Positions 24,461-36,530 of a stretch of DNA of 64,000 nt are shown here, one piece after another. A model generated the notes under the pieces. It ran no database searches. It worked only from the letters and a program-made list of their open reading frames with translations, and was not told the origin of the DNA. Numbering within the stretch: position 1 is the first letter of the stretch; the number at the start of each line of letters is the position of its first letter. This DNA comes from Nageia nagi. Lineage: Eukaryota > Pinophyta. The stretch covers positions 74,896,001 through 74,960,000 of the forward strand of contig JBITNC010000001.1 of assembly GCA_050084985.1 (NCBI GenBank). Direction: 5' to 3'. A program made the position numbers and the translations under genes.

Positions 24461-24470
24461 AAGTGGGAGA
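24461..24470 (+). promoter_or_regulatory. Polypurine tract of copia element
   Basis: AAGTGGGAGA lies one base before the 3' LTR, as in other plant copia elements. It primes plus-strand synthesis. Confidence 0.9.
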
Positions 24471-24471
24471 T

Positions 24472-25040
24472 TGTTAGAAAATGGAGACTACAACCAGCTA
24501 GAAAATAGAGAACAGTTTCTTTCTAGTTTAACAACAAATTTCAGTTGCCAAGAAGCCATGACACCTATTTATCAGTTACAAAAGGGTTGGGGGTTACCTA
24601 ACGACCTTCCAAATCTAACTTGGGTTTAAGTTGGGTTGGTTTGTACCTATAAATAAGAGGCTTGAGTTGAGGCATGTAATATATGTAGTTTTGACAGCAA
24701 TTGTGAAGTAGATTGTGATTGTAGTTTCATGTCTTATGTAGATAGTATGTGAGAGAGATTGTAGTGAGGCTTTGTTGTAACTCCAAAGTGAAGGTTGTAG
24801 TAAGATTATGCTACTGGTTTGTTGCTTGGAGGACTTAAAGAATGATATGCAAAAGGGTTGAAAGCTTCTCCATGGATGTAGCCTACACTGGGTGAACCAC
24901 GTTATCTCTTGTGTCTCTCTTGTGTGATTGATGTTCATGGTTGTTTGATTTTAGTAGTATGCTTAAATGTTGTTTCTTTTTGCCAAGGACTAGAAGAATT
25001 GTGAATTCTCTTGCTTATATAAACTTATTAAATCCTAACA
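24472..25040 (+). repeat. 3' LTR of copia element (569 bp)
   Basis: Same length and ends as the 5' LTR, with 17 substitutions and no indel between them. Confidence 0.96.
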
Positions 25041-25045
25041 TTTCA
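25041..25045. repeat. Target-site duplication TTTCA, right copy (copia element)
   Basis: Exact match to 19879-19883. Confidence 0.95.
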
Positions 25046-28001
25046 TGCATGAAGAAGAGAGGGGATACCAATGAAGGGCACTAAGGTACCTTAGTAGGTG
25101 CTAGCATTATTGATTTTAATAATATCTAAATATTTTGGTATGAGGTTTAATGATGGTTGTAGGTGCTTTTATTGATTGAAGACCCCCATCCATGCCAGTT
25201 CTCCATTATGTTCACATTGTCCATTTGATAATCTTACATAAAAATTATGGAGTGTTAACTAATGGGCATTGATTATGTGATGTATTTATCCTTTTAGAGG
25301 AACATATTGATAAGGAATATAAACATGATTTTCTTTATAATGAATTGGGACTATCAAGGCTAGATCTAGGAGGCATCATTTCTTTGGAAGCATAATTTAA
25401 CAACACCTCATATTTTCTATATTGAGTTCACCTTTCATTTTTAGGACTATGTGTTTCACCTCTTAATCACCTTTTGAAGTGTTAAGTCTAACTTTTCTAT
25501 GCCTTAATTTATTGTTTAAAACTTGAATGCAATGTGGGTATGTTGTAAAAGTTTAGGGTTTTATTATTTATTGGTTTAGGGTAATACCATCACTGCTAAT
25601 AATGTTCTAATTCTACCTCTTTAACTGAGGATTTACTAAGTAATTACCTTAAAAGTGGTATAACCCTTTCTTAAGTTTGATCCTATCTCATTTTCCCCTT
25701 TTCCTTGCAATTATGATCCATATTGTTGTAGGCAATGACAAATAATATACTATTATATCAATGATAATTCCAAGGTTAAACTTGGTGAATAAATGATTTA
25801 TGGTTTAATTTATTTAGAATCACTTTGTGGAAATGAAAATCTTTGAATTTTGAGGGTCTCAAAGTAACTTTAAAGATGCTAATTTAAGGGCTGAAATCTA
25901 ATGTGTGCATGGTTAACCTCATGTAAATATTTTAATTGCATTTCTCCCTTGTATGGTTGAAGTAATGTAATTCAAAATTCATGGATAAGAATAGTATGCA
26001 TGTTATCATGATATATAATTTGAGCTAATGGGCTTACTAGTATATCTTCTCATGATTAGTATTACCCCTTTTTTCTTACAGTAACCTTAGGTGGTGTTGC
26101 ATGTGGATACTTTTTGAAGAATGATAATAAGATGAAGATGGTAGTGTTTTTTTTTCTCCTAATCTTTGAAGAACATATAAGTTGGGATTTGGTATTAATG
26201 TTGTATCAATGACTAGTTTAGTGTTACTTGATAATTAAAACTAACAGATGGCTCTATTAAAATTAAGGAGATAAGACCCTTATTAGATTGTATGTATTGG
26301 ATGCTTTTTTATAAATGATCCATAAAAATAAGAACATGTTTATACTTGTAGATATACTTTTTGAAAATGATATAAAAACAAGAACAAGTATAGGTATTTC
26401 TAAGCTTTATTGACATAATTTGGTTTATATTTGATGTTGATGCTAATATTTGAATATGAGATAATAATGATGTATAATGATTCATCAAGGACTTGGAAAG
26501 TTACTAGGCATTTCAAGTTATGAAAAATGACATACTTGGTGCTCTCTTTGCACTTGTAAATTATAAACAACAATGACATGATTATAAACATTGACATGAT
26601 TATAAGCATTAACTTGTAATAAACACTATGATAAGTATGATAATGATATAGATATAATTACTAATTGATGTTATCTTTTAACAATTCTATGTACATTATC
26701 CTATTTGATATGCATGTTCCTTACCTCCACAATAAGCACAACAAGTTATAAAGGGTCAATATCTTTTCTCCTAGATAATATCTAGAAAAAAATCATGAAT
26801 TATAAAATTATGGTTAGCTACATTTACAATATCTCAAACAATATATCTTTGTTATGCTTCAGCATTGTTCATAATGTTACCACAGCTAAATTGGATGATT
26901 AAATTATATATAAAAACTTATAAAGTTTCCAATATGATGAGGAAATTGCAATTGTAGCATAATACATGAAATGATTTTTCCTATAGATATAGGCATATAA
27001 GATGAAGAAAAATACTTTATACCATGTCTCCCCTCATGTGTCCTTGTCTCCTCTAGTCTCACCACATCTCCTCTCATCTAATCTAGCCTCATCTCTCTGG
27101 TCTTGCCAATACACCAAATGCAAATTGCACTATATGTATGATATGAAATGATTTAAATTTACCTTTCTCCTACAAACCCATAGCTTGAAAAACTTGAAAT
27201 GATGAAAACATTTCAAGTAACTAAAAATAATGGAACATGATGTGGGCTCCTTCTTTTCTTGGTTTGTAATACTCATCCAAACATAAAAAAAAAATGTGGT
27301 TCTCAATTGGATGTTTTGTTGTATATAAAGAATGATAAGGTGAAAATAATAAAATATATTATGGGTTCCTTCATCACCTAGCCTATATCAGAACCTTTAT
27401 ATAAATAAATTATGACATTTGATATGAAATTGTATTTGCATCATACGTATTCCACATTGCATTCAACAAAACTATGTTTACATCATTTATCTTCCATATT
27501 TTGCATACATGTCTATCAATTTTATGTTCCATTTCAATTTTTCAAAAAGTGATTTTTAGGTGTGTGGATGTGTGTACTTGGTGCTTGTAAATTGAATGTT
27601 ATGGTAGTAGTATTATATATAATTCTTAAATAATTTCATATAATACTTAAATAATTTCATATAATATGGTATAGTAGCATCATTCCAAATCAATATGCTG
27701 TAATTAGATCATTTCATACCATATGTTGGTGCATTTGGATCATTTTATATAATATGGTGCACTTGACTAATAACATACCCTTATTTTTCATAATTTGCAT
27801 ATATATAAATGATGATTGGTTAGTTCCATTAGGACATCCTTCGGTAACCCATAGACAACATCATAATTTATCTCACTTTGATTGAGCTTAGGTGCCAAAA
27901 TACCCATAAGCACTGAATTGGGTATGTGGATGTGTCTACTTCATGTTTTGTAAATTGAATGTTATGGTTTTGAATTCTTGGATAGATATGTATGCAAACT
28001 G
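25046..28001. other. Unassigned intergenic or old repeat DNA
   Basis: No gene, LTR pair or domain recognised on either strand. It includes a pyrimidine-rich patch (27028-27112) and a block at 27880-27975 (accataagc…attgggtatgtgg) that recurs, diverged, at 34245-34330 and in part at 27540-27610. These recurrences suggest an old tandem or LTR-internal repeat split by element H. Confidence 0.4.
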
Positions 28002-28412
28002 TGTTACAATACTACAATTATGAAAAAGGGAAATATTGTAGAAATGAAATAAATATTAATTTGAAATAGGAAAATGACAACTATCTATTGGAAATAACAA
28101 AGCATGCACTGGTAAATAGAATATGAAATAGCATCAAATAGTAGATAAGGATAGGATTTTATTGAATAGTAACAAAATCATAGGTCGCTTCAAGGGGGCT
28201 ACCTCCTTACAACTCCAAAGGAAAAAAATAATATTCAATATACCTTCCTCCACACACTTCCATTTATTTATATTAAACTAACCCTAACCCTAATAGTAAT
28301 GCAAATTTGGGCCTCACCCTTACAATCATAATATTATGGTTTATAATATAGGTTGACAATTTAATAAAATACTAATACTAACACTAAAATGTTAGGATGT
28401 GGGATCCTAACA
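28002..28412 (-). repeat. 3' LTR of element H (411 bp)
   Basis: TGTTAC…CCTAACA on the plus strand (minus sense TGTTAGGATCCC…GTAACA). It contains a double CCCTAA motif that is also in the other LTR. Confidence 0.93.
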
Positions 28413-28427
28413 TGCCACCCCTCTTGG
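28413..28427 (-). promoter_or_regulatory. Polypurine tract of element H
   Basis: The minus strand reads CCAAGAGGGGTGGCA immediately before the LTR start TGTTAGG. Confidence 0.85.
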
Positions 28428-29560
28428 AATGAAGCTTTGTCCTTAAAGCTTGAAGTGTGGAAACTATTATTCTAGCTGATGAAGGATTTCCCATGTTGCA
28501 TCTTTTGGTGCCATGCCTTTCCATTGCATAACGACTTCTATGATGGAGTGATTATGAAGCTATCATGAGCATTGATCCAAAACTACCTTAGGTACCATTG
28601 CCATTGATCCATCCTCTGCCAACTTAGGTAATTCTATTTGAACTTGAACCTTTGATCCAACCACTTTCTTGAGGTAAGAGACATGAAACATTGGGTGAAT
28701 CTTGGAAGAAGTAATAATCTCTAATTTGTATGCAATTGGGCCAATGTGCTATAACACCTTGTAAGGACCATAAAACTTTGGGGCCAATTTTTAAGGGCCT
28801 TTTATTTTCAAGTATTTTTGATGATAAGGTTGTAGCATCAAAAATACCATGTCATCTACTTGGAACTCTCTTTCCACACATTATTGATCAACCTATTATT
28901 TCATACGATGTTGGGCTATCTGAAAGTTACCCTTGAGCAAATGAAGAATATCATCCTAAGTAACTAAATTTGAGTCAACTACCTAAATTTTATTGGTACC
29001 TACAACATATGAGGTGATTATTGGTGTAGCTTGACCATACATTGCTTCATAAGGGGTCATCTTGCTAGTAGAATGATTAGATATATTATACCACCATTCA
29101 GCCAAGGGAAGCCACCAAACCCAATTCATAGGCTATGCTACAAAAAAATAATGTAAATATGTTTCCAAGCATTTGTTGATTTTTTCAAATTGGCCATCAG
29201 TTTGTGGATGATATGCTAAGCTCATTTTAATTGGGTACCTTGTAGTTTAAAAAGCTCTTGCCAAACATGACTTGTGAAAGTGGGATCACAGTCACTAAAA
29301 ATCATCTTTGGCATGCCATGTAGTTTGAAAATTATATCCAAGAATAATTGTGCCACTATCACTACTTTGTAAGGATGAGCTAATGAACCAAAATAAGCAT
29401 ATTTGGATAATTGATCGACCACCACTAGAATAACTAATTTACCATGAGATTTAGAAAGGCCTTCAATGAAATCCATTGAGATATTGATCCATGTACAGGT
29501 AGGTATAAGAAGAGGTTGAAGGAGCCTCAGAGTACCCACTGTCTCACCTTTTTTTCATTT
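28428..29560 (-). pseudogene. Integrase and chromodomain of element H
   Basis: Minus strand. The open part 29222-29539 reads NISMDFIEGLSKSHGK, LVVILVVVD-like core residues, HGMPKMIFSDCDPTFTSHVW and LFKLQGT. Just past the stop, YHPQTDGQFEKINKCLE supplies the catalytic glutamate region. The C-terminal part (about 28480-28780) contains PMFHVSYLKKVVG and then QWKGMAPKDATWEILHQLE, a chromodomain-like end that gives chromoviruses their name. Integrase inserts the element; the chromodomain is thought to guide target choice. Stops and shifts make it inactive. Confidence 0.88.
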
Positions 29561-31140
29561 ACACACATCACAAGCTACCATATACTATTTGATATCCAAT
29601 TTCATACCTATCCAATAGAATGATCGTGCCACTCACTTATAAGTTTTCAAAAATCCTTCATGTCTTGATGTAGGTGTAGAACGCAATTCGACAAGTATTT
29701 CTAATTTACATTTTGAAGGAGATGATGAAAAAATTCAACCTTTGAATCTCAAAATACCATCATTCCATGTATGGTGTGGTTTACTCGTGGGGTCTTGAGT
29801 GATGTATTTTAGCAATTCTTGGATGGAACTATCCTCTACCCACTCTTGTTTAACCTTATCCAACCATTGAGAAATAGGAGATGAAAGAGCTTGTAGTGCT
29901 ACTTGATCTTCAAATTTTTTAGAGAAAGCATTGACAACCACATTCTCCTTACCTTTATGATATATTATCTCATAATCATACCCTAGTAGTTTGGTTACCC
30001 ATTTTTGTTGCTCAGCCATAGAAATGCATTGCTCAATGAAAACTTTTGAATTGTGATGATTTGTGAGGATGATGAAATGGTGACCATTGAGATATGGTCT
30101 CCAATGTTGAACTACAAGAATGATGGTAAGCATTTCTTTTTCATAAGTGGATTTACCCAAATTTTTTCTAGAGAGCACTCTACTAGTGAATTCCAAGGGA
30201 TGCCCTTCTTGCATTAATACTACCTTGATTCCTACTCCACAAGCATCACTTTCTATCACAAAGGTTTTAGTAGAATCTAGCATTGCTAATACCAAGGTGG
30301 TACACATTGCCTCCTTGAGCTTAAGGAAAGCTACCTCAAGTTGAGGGGACCATTAAAATGCATTCTTTTTCAACATGGTTAAATGTGTTGCAATCTTACC
30401 ATAATCCTTCATAAATTTCCTATAATAGCTTGTCAACCCCTAGAATCCTAGAATACTTTTCAAAGATGTAGGAATATACTAGTTTTGCATGTTAGTAATA
30501 TTTTGTGGATCCACCTTAACTTCCTCTTTGAATATAATATGGCCTAAGTAGTCAATTTCCCTCTTACTGAATGAATATTTTGATTATTTTGCATATAGCT
30601 AGTGCTCATTCAATATTTGTAAGGTTTGGTCAACATGTGTCATATGTTCTTGCTATGTCTTACTATAGATCAAGATATCATCAAAGAAAACTAAAATGAA
30701 TTTCCTAAGGAATGGATGAAACACTTGATTCATTAAACTTTCAAACATGTATGGAGCATTTGTGAGGCTAAAATGCATGATCAAGAACTCATAATGGCCC
30801 TCATGGGTTCAAAATGCAATTTTTGGTATATCCTCCTCCTTGAGGTGGATTTGGTGATACCCAGATCATAAGTCTATCTTGGAAAAATATCTTGCCCCAT
30901 GGAGTTCATCCAATAATTCATCAATGATCAAGATGGAAAATTTTTCCTTGATGGTAATTTTGTTGAGGGCCCTAAAATCCATACACTACACAAGGAACCA
31001 TCTTTCTTATGAACCAATATAATTAGAGAAGAGTATGGGCTTACACTATGTCAGATTACTCTTGCATCCAATAGTTCTTTAACCAATTTTTCAATTTCAT
31101 TTTTTTTGTAAATAAGGATACTGATAAGGATGAATGTTTG
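29561..31140 (-). pseudogene. Reverse transcriptase and RNase H of element H
   Basis: Minus strand. The RT palm has the FFDD box at 30677-30688 ([13 protein letters not shown]), then QILNEH and SKREIDYLGHII. The open part 29735-30307 is RNase H: TFVIESDACGVGIKVVLMQE with the first aspartate, SRKNLGKSTYEKEMLTIILV with the glutamate, and KWVTKLLGYDYEIIYHKGKEN. The N-terminal RT part up to about 31140 is faint and has stops. Confidence 0.88.
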
Positions 31141-31522
31141 GTGGGTGACTTCCTAGCATGAACTAGATAACATGATCATGTGATTGCTTAGGTGGTAAGC
31201 CCCTTGGTTCCTCAAAGGTACTAGAATGCCTACTTAAGATGGGTTGCAGATCCTTAGACTCTATGATTTTAGATTCAAAAATTGATAAAGAGTATAACTA
31301 TGCTAGCATCCCTTTTCAAATTTTTTGTAGGATCTTTACCATGCAATGTGAGCTCATAATTTGTACAAATCCACCCTATAATCCCCTAAGAGTATGCTCT
31401 TGTTCATCTATTTTGAAGGTCATCCATAGCTCTGCAAAATTACATGTTATTTTTCCTCCATTACCAACCATAACCTCAAAATTATTTGTAGGGTGGATGT
31501 AATAGTCAACAACCTTAGCTAC

Positions 31523-32703
31523 TTATGGATCAATAAAATTATGAGTACTTCCTAAATCCAACAATATTATGAGAGGGCACTTTTTAAAGAGCCCTTTAAC
31601 CTTCATAGTTTGAGGGGTGGTAATTCCTACCAATGCATTGTAAGAGATAACTAGGGCCTCCTCATCTAGAATTTCCTTTGTAGCCTCTTTAGGTGCACTC
31701 TTATATTCCTCCTCACTAGGAGCATCAACATCAAGAAAATATAACTTTTGTTTTGTATAATGATGACCATTAACAAATTTCTCATCACAATTATAGCACA
31801 AGCCTTTCTTTTGATTCTCTTCTATTTCTTCCCACATCAACTTCTTAGTTTGCATTTTGTGATTCAATGGTGGGGCACTTGTGTTATTAGATGAATGGGT
31901 AATATTATGTGTTTTGGTGAATGGAGGTCTTCCATTTCATCAATGATCATTGGCTTTATCTTCAATAAGCTTTGCCAAGGCAATAGCATCCATCATAGTT
32001 TTGGGATTAAACATTTTGATCTTAGGTTTAATTTCTTCCTTTAAGCTATTGATAAAACAACTTGTGAAAAATGCATCATCCAACCCTCTATGTGATTTGC
32101 CAATTTCTCAAACTAATTTTGGTATTCCTTAACTATTGTAGTTTGATGTAACTTGGTTAATGCCCCTGTGAAGTCTTCATAGTCACTAGGACCAAAATGG
32201 ATCAATAATTGTTAAGTGAATTCATCCCATGAAGGAGCAAGATATGTTTTGGAGTACCACTAGTGCCATTGGAGAGCCTCATGGTCTAAATGAAAAATGC
32301 CATGCACACCTTCAAATCTTTTGGGATTTGGTTCAATGTGAAATATTGTCCAGCTTTGTAAATCTAGCCATTGGGATTATCTCCATCAAATCAAGGAAAA
32401 TCCAATTTGGTTATGCAGAGAAGAATGAACCCACCTTGTTAGCTCTAAAATTTATGATGATACCCTTATGGATTTTTTTGACTACCCTAATTGTTGTGAA
32501 TTGGATGCGTTATTGGTATGACTAAGACTTAATTGAATACTATCACATTTACTATTAAGGGTTTGTATTTGTGTCTATATTTATCAAATTTCTACTCATA
32601 ATGTACTAGTAAGTGTATTGACCATTTTTTGGATCATAGTTTGAAATGTCATCATGGTAGGATCAACTAGTGCTATTGTTTGGTATCTTCTTTCAGGTGC
32701 CAT
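31523..32703 (-). pseudogene. Gag, zinc knuckle and protease of element H
   Basis: Minus strand, starting at an ATG at 32701-32703 (MAPERRYQTIALVDPTMM). The gag core near 32000-32310 has EALQWHQWYSK-like residues across shifts, FGPSDYEDFTGAL and NPKTMMDAIALAKLIEDK. The open part 31523-31867 holds the knuckle KGLCYNCDEKFVNGHH and the protease site PLIILLDLGSTHNFID (D-L-G-S in place of the more usual D-S-G-S), the style of plant chromoviruses. Confidence 0.85.
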
Positions 32704-33460
32704 TTTTGAAAACTACTATTTCTGGAAACTACTATTTTAGAAATTATTATTTTTAAAAATTGCTTAAAAAAGTGTATGGGTGTAATATATCAAAATGATC
32801 AGCTTGAAAAGATGATCACAATGGGATAGGTCTCCCAATGATGATTTTTGGATCCCTAGACTCTTTTTTTTTGTCTATGGGTCTATCTACTCTTGTTAAA
32901 AATTGCTAAAATGGAATACATTTTTAGTTATTTTGCTCTAAAATTTTTGCTACCTCTAAACTGCTATTTTTGGTGGCTCTAAAATACTACATGTCATAAA
33001 TTTTGCTTCTTGAATCAAGGTTTTTTGTGTGAAAGAATGAATCTATGGTAAGGATTATCTACTCTATAGTCTTGTCTAAACACCCCTCCTATCCAACTTT
33101 TGCAAGGAAAGAGGCTACAAAGATGGCTTCAATGATAAGTAACTTTCTAGTGGCACTTACTAGTGCACTATAATTTATAGATGATCAACACAACTTTCAA
33201 CCTAGTTTTCATTTATAGCCTAGATAGTCCCTGATATACCTTTTAGTACATGGAGTCTAATTCTATGTGGGGTTCTATCTAAGGCTTGGGTATTGGTGCA
33301 AAGTTTTTTTGCACCTCACTTCACACACAACCTTATGGGCAAGTGTGCTTAGCCAAAAATGATAAATCCTCCTGGATATTTTAAAACCCTTAGTACAAGG
33401 TTTCTAGCCTAGGCTTCTATATTTTTTTTTTTTCCTATAATAGAATGGCTCGAGAAAGAT

Positions 33461-33471
33461 CTCTAATACCA
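33461..33471 (-). promoter_or_regulatory. Primer-binding site of element H (initiator-Met type)
   Basis: The minus strand reads TGGTATTAGAG two bases inside the 5' LTR, one change from TGGTATCAGAG. Confidence 0.85.
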
Positions 33472-33473
33472 GA

Positions 33474-33883
33474 TGTTACAGTGCTACAATTATGAAAAAG
33501 GGAAATATTGTAGAAATGAAATGAATATTGATTTAAAATAGGAAAATGACAACTATCTATTGGAAATAACAAAGCATGCATTGGTAAATAGAACATGAAA
33601 TAGCATCAAATAGTATATACGGATAGGATTTTATTGAATAGTAATAGAATCACAAGCCACTTTGAGGGGGCTACCTCCTTACAACTCCAAACATGAAAAA
33701 TAATGTTCAAGATACCTTTCTCCACACACTTTCATCTATTTATATTAAACTAACCCTAACCCTAATAGTAATGCAAAATTGGGCCCCGTCCTTACAATCA
33801 CAATATTATGGTTACAATATAGGCTGATAATTTAATAAAATACTAATACTAACACAAAAATGTTAGGATGTGGGATCCTAACA
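33474..33883 (-). repeat. 5' LTR of element H (410 bp)
   Basis: TGTTAC…GGGATCCTAACA on the plus strand, paired with 28002-28412. Confidence 0.93.
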
Positions 33884-33888
33884 AAGTG

Positions 33889-34866
33889 TGGAACAATACT
33901 CAAGGATCATAAACATGTATGCAAATTATAAGCTCTAGAATAAGGTATGGACATCCATCATAGAGTAGTTAAAAATTATTTTTCCTTGAATATTATGGTT
34001 GTGACCATCCTAATATACATGTATGTAAAATATGAAGCAATACACAAGGTCTGATATTTATTTTACACAATGCATTATGTGATATGAAATGATACTTTCT
34101 TAAAGTATAATATTTCATCATGTAGCTAGTTTTACACCTAACAATTGCATCGACTTTAAATTCTATATGCATATCTTGCAATCATAGGATTAATTAGTAT
34201 ACATTCATTATTAAACTCCTTGGTTGTGTAGGCTATTTTGAGGGAGTTTTGAACTTAATTCCCAAAATACCCATAAACCCTAAATTGGGTATGTGCATAT
34301 GTCTACTTCATGATTATAAATCAAATGTAGATCAAATCAGATATAAACTTCAAAAGGGATAATGAATCATGCATGATTAAATAAAGACATATCCTTTATT
34401 CTCTAGATCATGGACTCACACAATGGGGGGGCATGTGAATACTATAGTGTGGATGCCATAAAACCTATAGAATTAGATGATCACATAAAATATAGAATGT
34501 AATAATAGCTTAGAGAAAATAGATCTTCCAATAGGTGGCATCAAGAGACACCATAAGTATGATGTATGAAACAACCACCTATCAGAGAGATCTAATAGGG
34601 ATATCAACCTCCAACTTTTGTATATATAACCTATAAATAAATAGAAAGGAATGAAAGCCAATTTATAGTAATAACATAATCATTGTTGTATTTAAGATAA
34701 TTTTAAATATTAACCATGGTAAATAATATAGCATTTAATATAACACATGGCATTGCATTATAATATCAACTTTATCTTGGCATTTATAATATTACTTTTA
34801 ACACTTCTAGAGATATATAAAATATTTTTTATTAAATAAATAGTAAATCATTTTTAGGTGTCTACA
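33889..34866 (-). repeat. LTR head of TGTAGACACC family (element B), left edge unclear
   Basis: On the minus strand it begins TGTAGACACCTAAAAATG at 34866, as in elements A and C, and a purine tract precedes it. A TATA-like run (minus sense ttataggttatatatac) lies near 34620-34640. If it has the 850-bp length of LTR A, the left edge is near 34017, but no terminal CA could be fixed. Confidence 0.55.
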
Positions 34867-34880
34867 TTTTTCCCCTCTTT
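34867..34880 (-). promoter_or_regulatory. Polypurine tract of element B
   Basis: The minus strand reads AAAGAGGGGAAAAA directly before TGTAGACACC, marking 34866 as the start of a 3' LTR of a minus-strand element whose body would lie to the right. Confidence 0.7.
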
Positions 34881-36530
34881 GGATATGAAATGAAAAGCAC
34901 TAAAATTGCATAACCCAAAGAACTTTAGAGAAGTGAAAAAAAATTTAGAGTCATAGTAAGCATCCATTTTATTATTCATATGTTGGATATTGTATCTCAT
35001 TTTACCCTTTGAGTTTGGAATGGCCTTTCACTTTGCATATCAAAATGATATCCTGTGTGAGCAGAGTAACTTTTTAGGTACCATGGAGGTCCTAATCTCT
35101 AGGATACTCTATGGAAATAAAAGAAATAATACCCACATAAATCACATCCATGATAATGATTTTCAAATTAAAAGAAGCAAGGATGAAATAAATATAATAT
35201 TGCTTTATAGGGTAATGTTATTGTAACATATAGTCTACTATCATTCAATTGATGAGGTATTTTGATATCCAAAAAATCCTCATTCTTTTTTGTCATATTG
35301 ACCTGTGAGTTTGTAAACATTATGCTCATGGGGTTTTCATGGCCTAAAATTTTGAAACATTGTTAGTACCATATGTATTGTGAGATAATTAGTTGAAAAA
35401 TGTATGTATTATGCTTACTATATACCCAATACTTATAGTGGCCTACATTCAATAAATAATGAATATATCATACCACCAACATTCTAAATTTCCTTTAATT
35501 GCACACCATGGATGCATTGATTTTCATGTACTTATCAAAGTATTCTCTTTCAATTTTGTTCATTCTTATCATTTCAAAGAATATTTGTGAAATAATGGCA
35601 TTTTCAAAATCCTTTTTAATAACGTATTAAATTTGGCCCTTATATTAAATTATATTTGAAGGCAAGGAATGGATATCATTATTTTTACCAAATTAGATTT
35701 TCAAAAAGATATTTTAACATGGATAACATTTTTTTCTATGTTAAAAATCATAACAACTATTTTTTTCTATCAATGCAAAGAAATTAATAAGGGGATTTAT
35801 GCCTAGGGTTGTGGGCCAAAATAAGTTTTAAAACATAAATTATACCCTATTGAGCTAGAGGAGTTGTCAATTATTTCTCCAACCGCTTCCTTTGACCTAT
35901 GTGTTATCTTTCAAGATTTGTGGCCTTTGATTTATCCTATGGACCCTTTTGATATCTTCTTTGATCTTCCACTATTGGCATTTTTGTTGAGATGGCCATG
36001 CAGTAGAGTATTAATGTAGTCTCCTACTTTACCATGTGGTTAGTTAGTGCTTATTTGATTTCCTATTTCATTTTAGTTATTTTACCTATTTATGTCTAGT
36101 TTACTATTTTTTCATCTAGCTAGGACATGACATTTTTAATAGTTTTAGTATTTTAAGTTTATTAAAAGGGATATTATGGATTTTTACTATTTTCAAATAA
36201 TAATTTATTATTTTACATAATTTTTATTTGTTATTTGATCACATGTACATGTGTGAGTATGAACATGCAAGTTTGGGAAATAGGCAGGGCTAGAAAACCC
36301 TAACTTGCAACTATACTAAAAAAAGGGCTAAGTTTTTACCATTTAAAGAAGGGATTTGTGTAGCATACTTTCTTATTTCAAAGCATTTTAGTGTTTGTAA
36401 TATTGAATTAATTTTATTTTACTCATAAAACTTGGTATTTTGATGGTAGAATCATAAGCATCTGATAAAAGGGGGTCCCATGAAGCTAGTTATGCTGGAG
36501 AAAGTACAAACTTAGCCCAAGATGAATTAG
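34881..36530. other. Unassigned stretch between element B PPT and the PMD pseudogene
   Basis: No domain recognised on either strand. Its left part should be the 3' tail of element B; the right part may be 5' flank of the PMD gene. No boundary could be set. Confidence 0.4.

Larger units (their letters stand above)
19884..25040 (+). mobile_element. Ty1/copia LTR retrotransposon, 5157 bp, near-complete
   Basis: The element has two 569-bp LTRs (TGTTAG…CCTAACA), a perfect 5-bp TTTCA duplication, an initiator-Met PBS, a PPT and a gag-pol frame in copia order: gag, protease, integrase, RT, RNase H. By direct comparison the LTRs differ at 17 of 569 positions (14 transitions, 3 transversions), about 97.0% identical. 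It is the youngest insertion measured here. The protease-integrase style resembles the Tork (Tnt1-like) side of plant copia, which is inferred by eye. It is not autonomous: the frame has four stops and a frameshift. Confidence 0.97.
28002..33883 (-). mobile_element. Ty3/gypsy chromovirus-like element H, complete but decayed
   Basis: Minus strand. The LTRs are 28002-28412 and 33474-33883, about 91% identical by eye (roughly 36 differences). Flanks AACTG (27997-28001) and AAGTG (33884-33888) are a one-mismatch target duplication. The PBS and PPT are in place. Coding remnants follow the chromovirus order: gag, CCHC knuckle, protease, RT, RNase H, integrase, chromodomain. Older than the copia element by LTR divergence. 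Confidence 0.92.

Noticed and set aside
28285-28300. Telomere-like CTAACCCTAACCCTAA run in element H LTR
   Set aside because: Only two units, not the usual plant CCCTAAA form, and equally present in the partner LTR near 33755. It belongs to the LTR.
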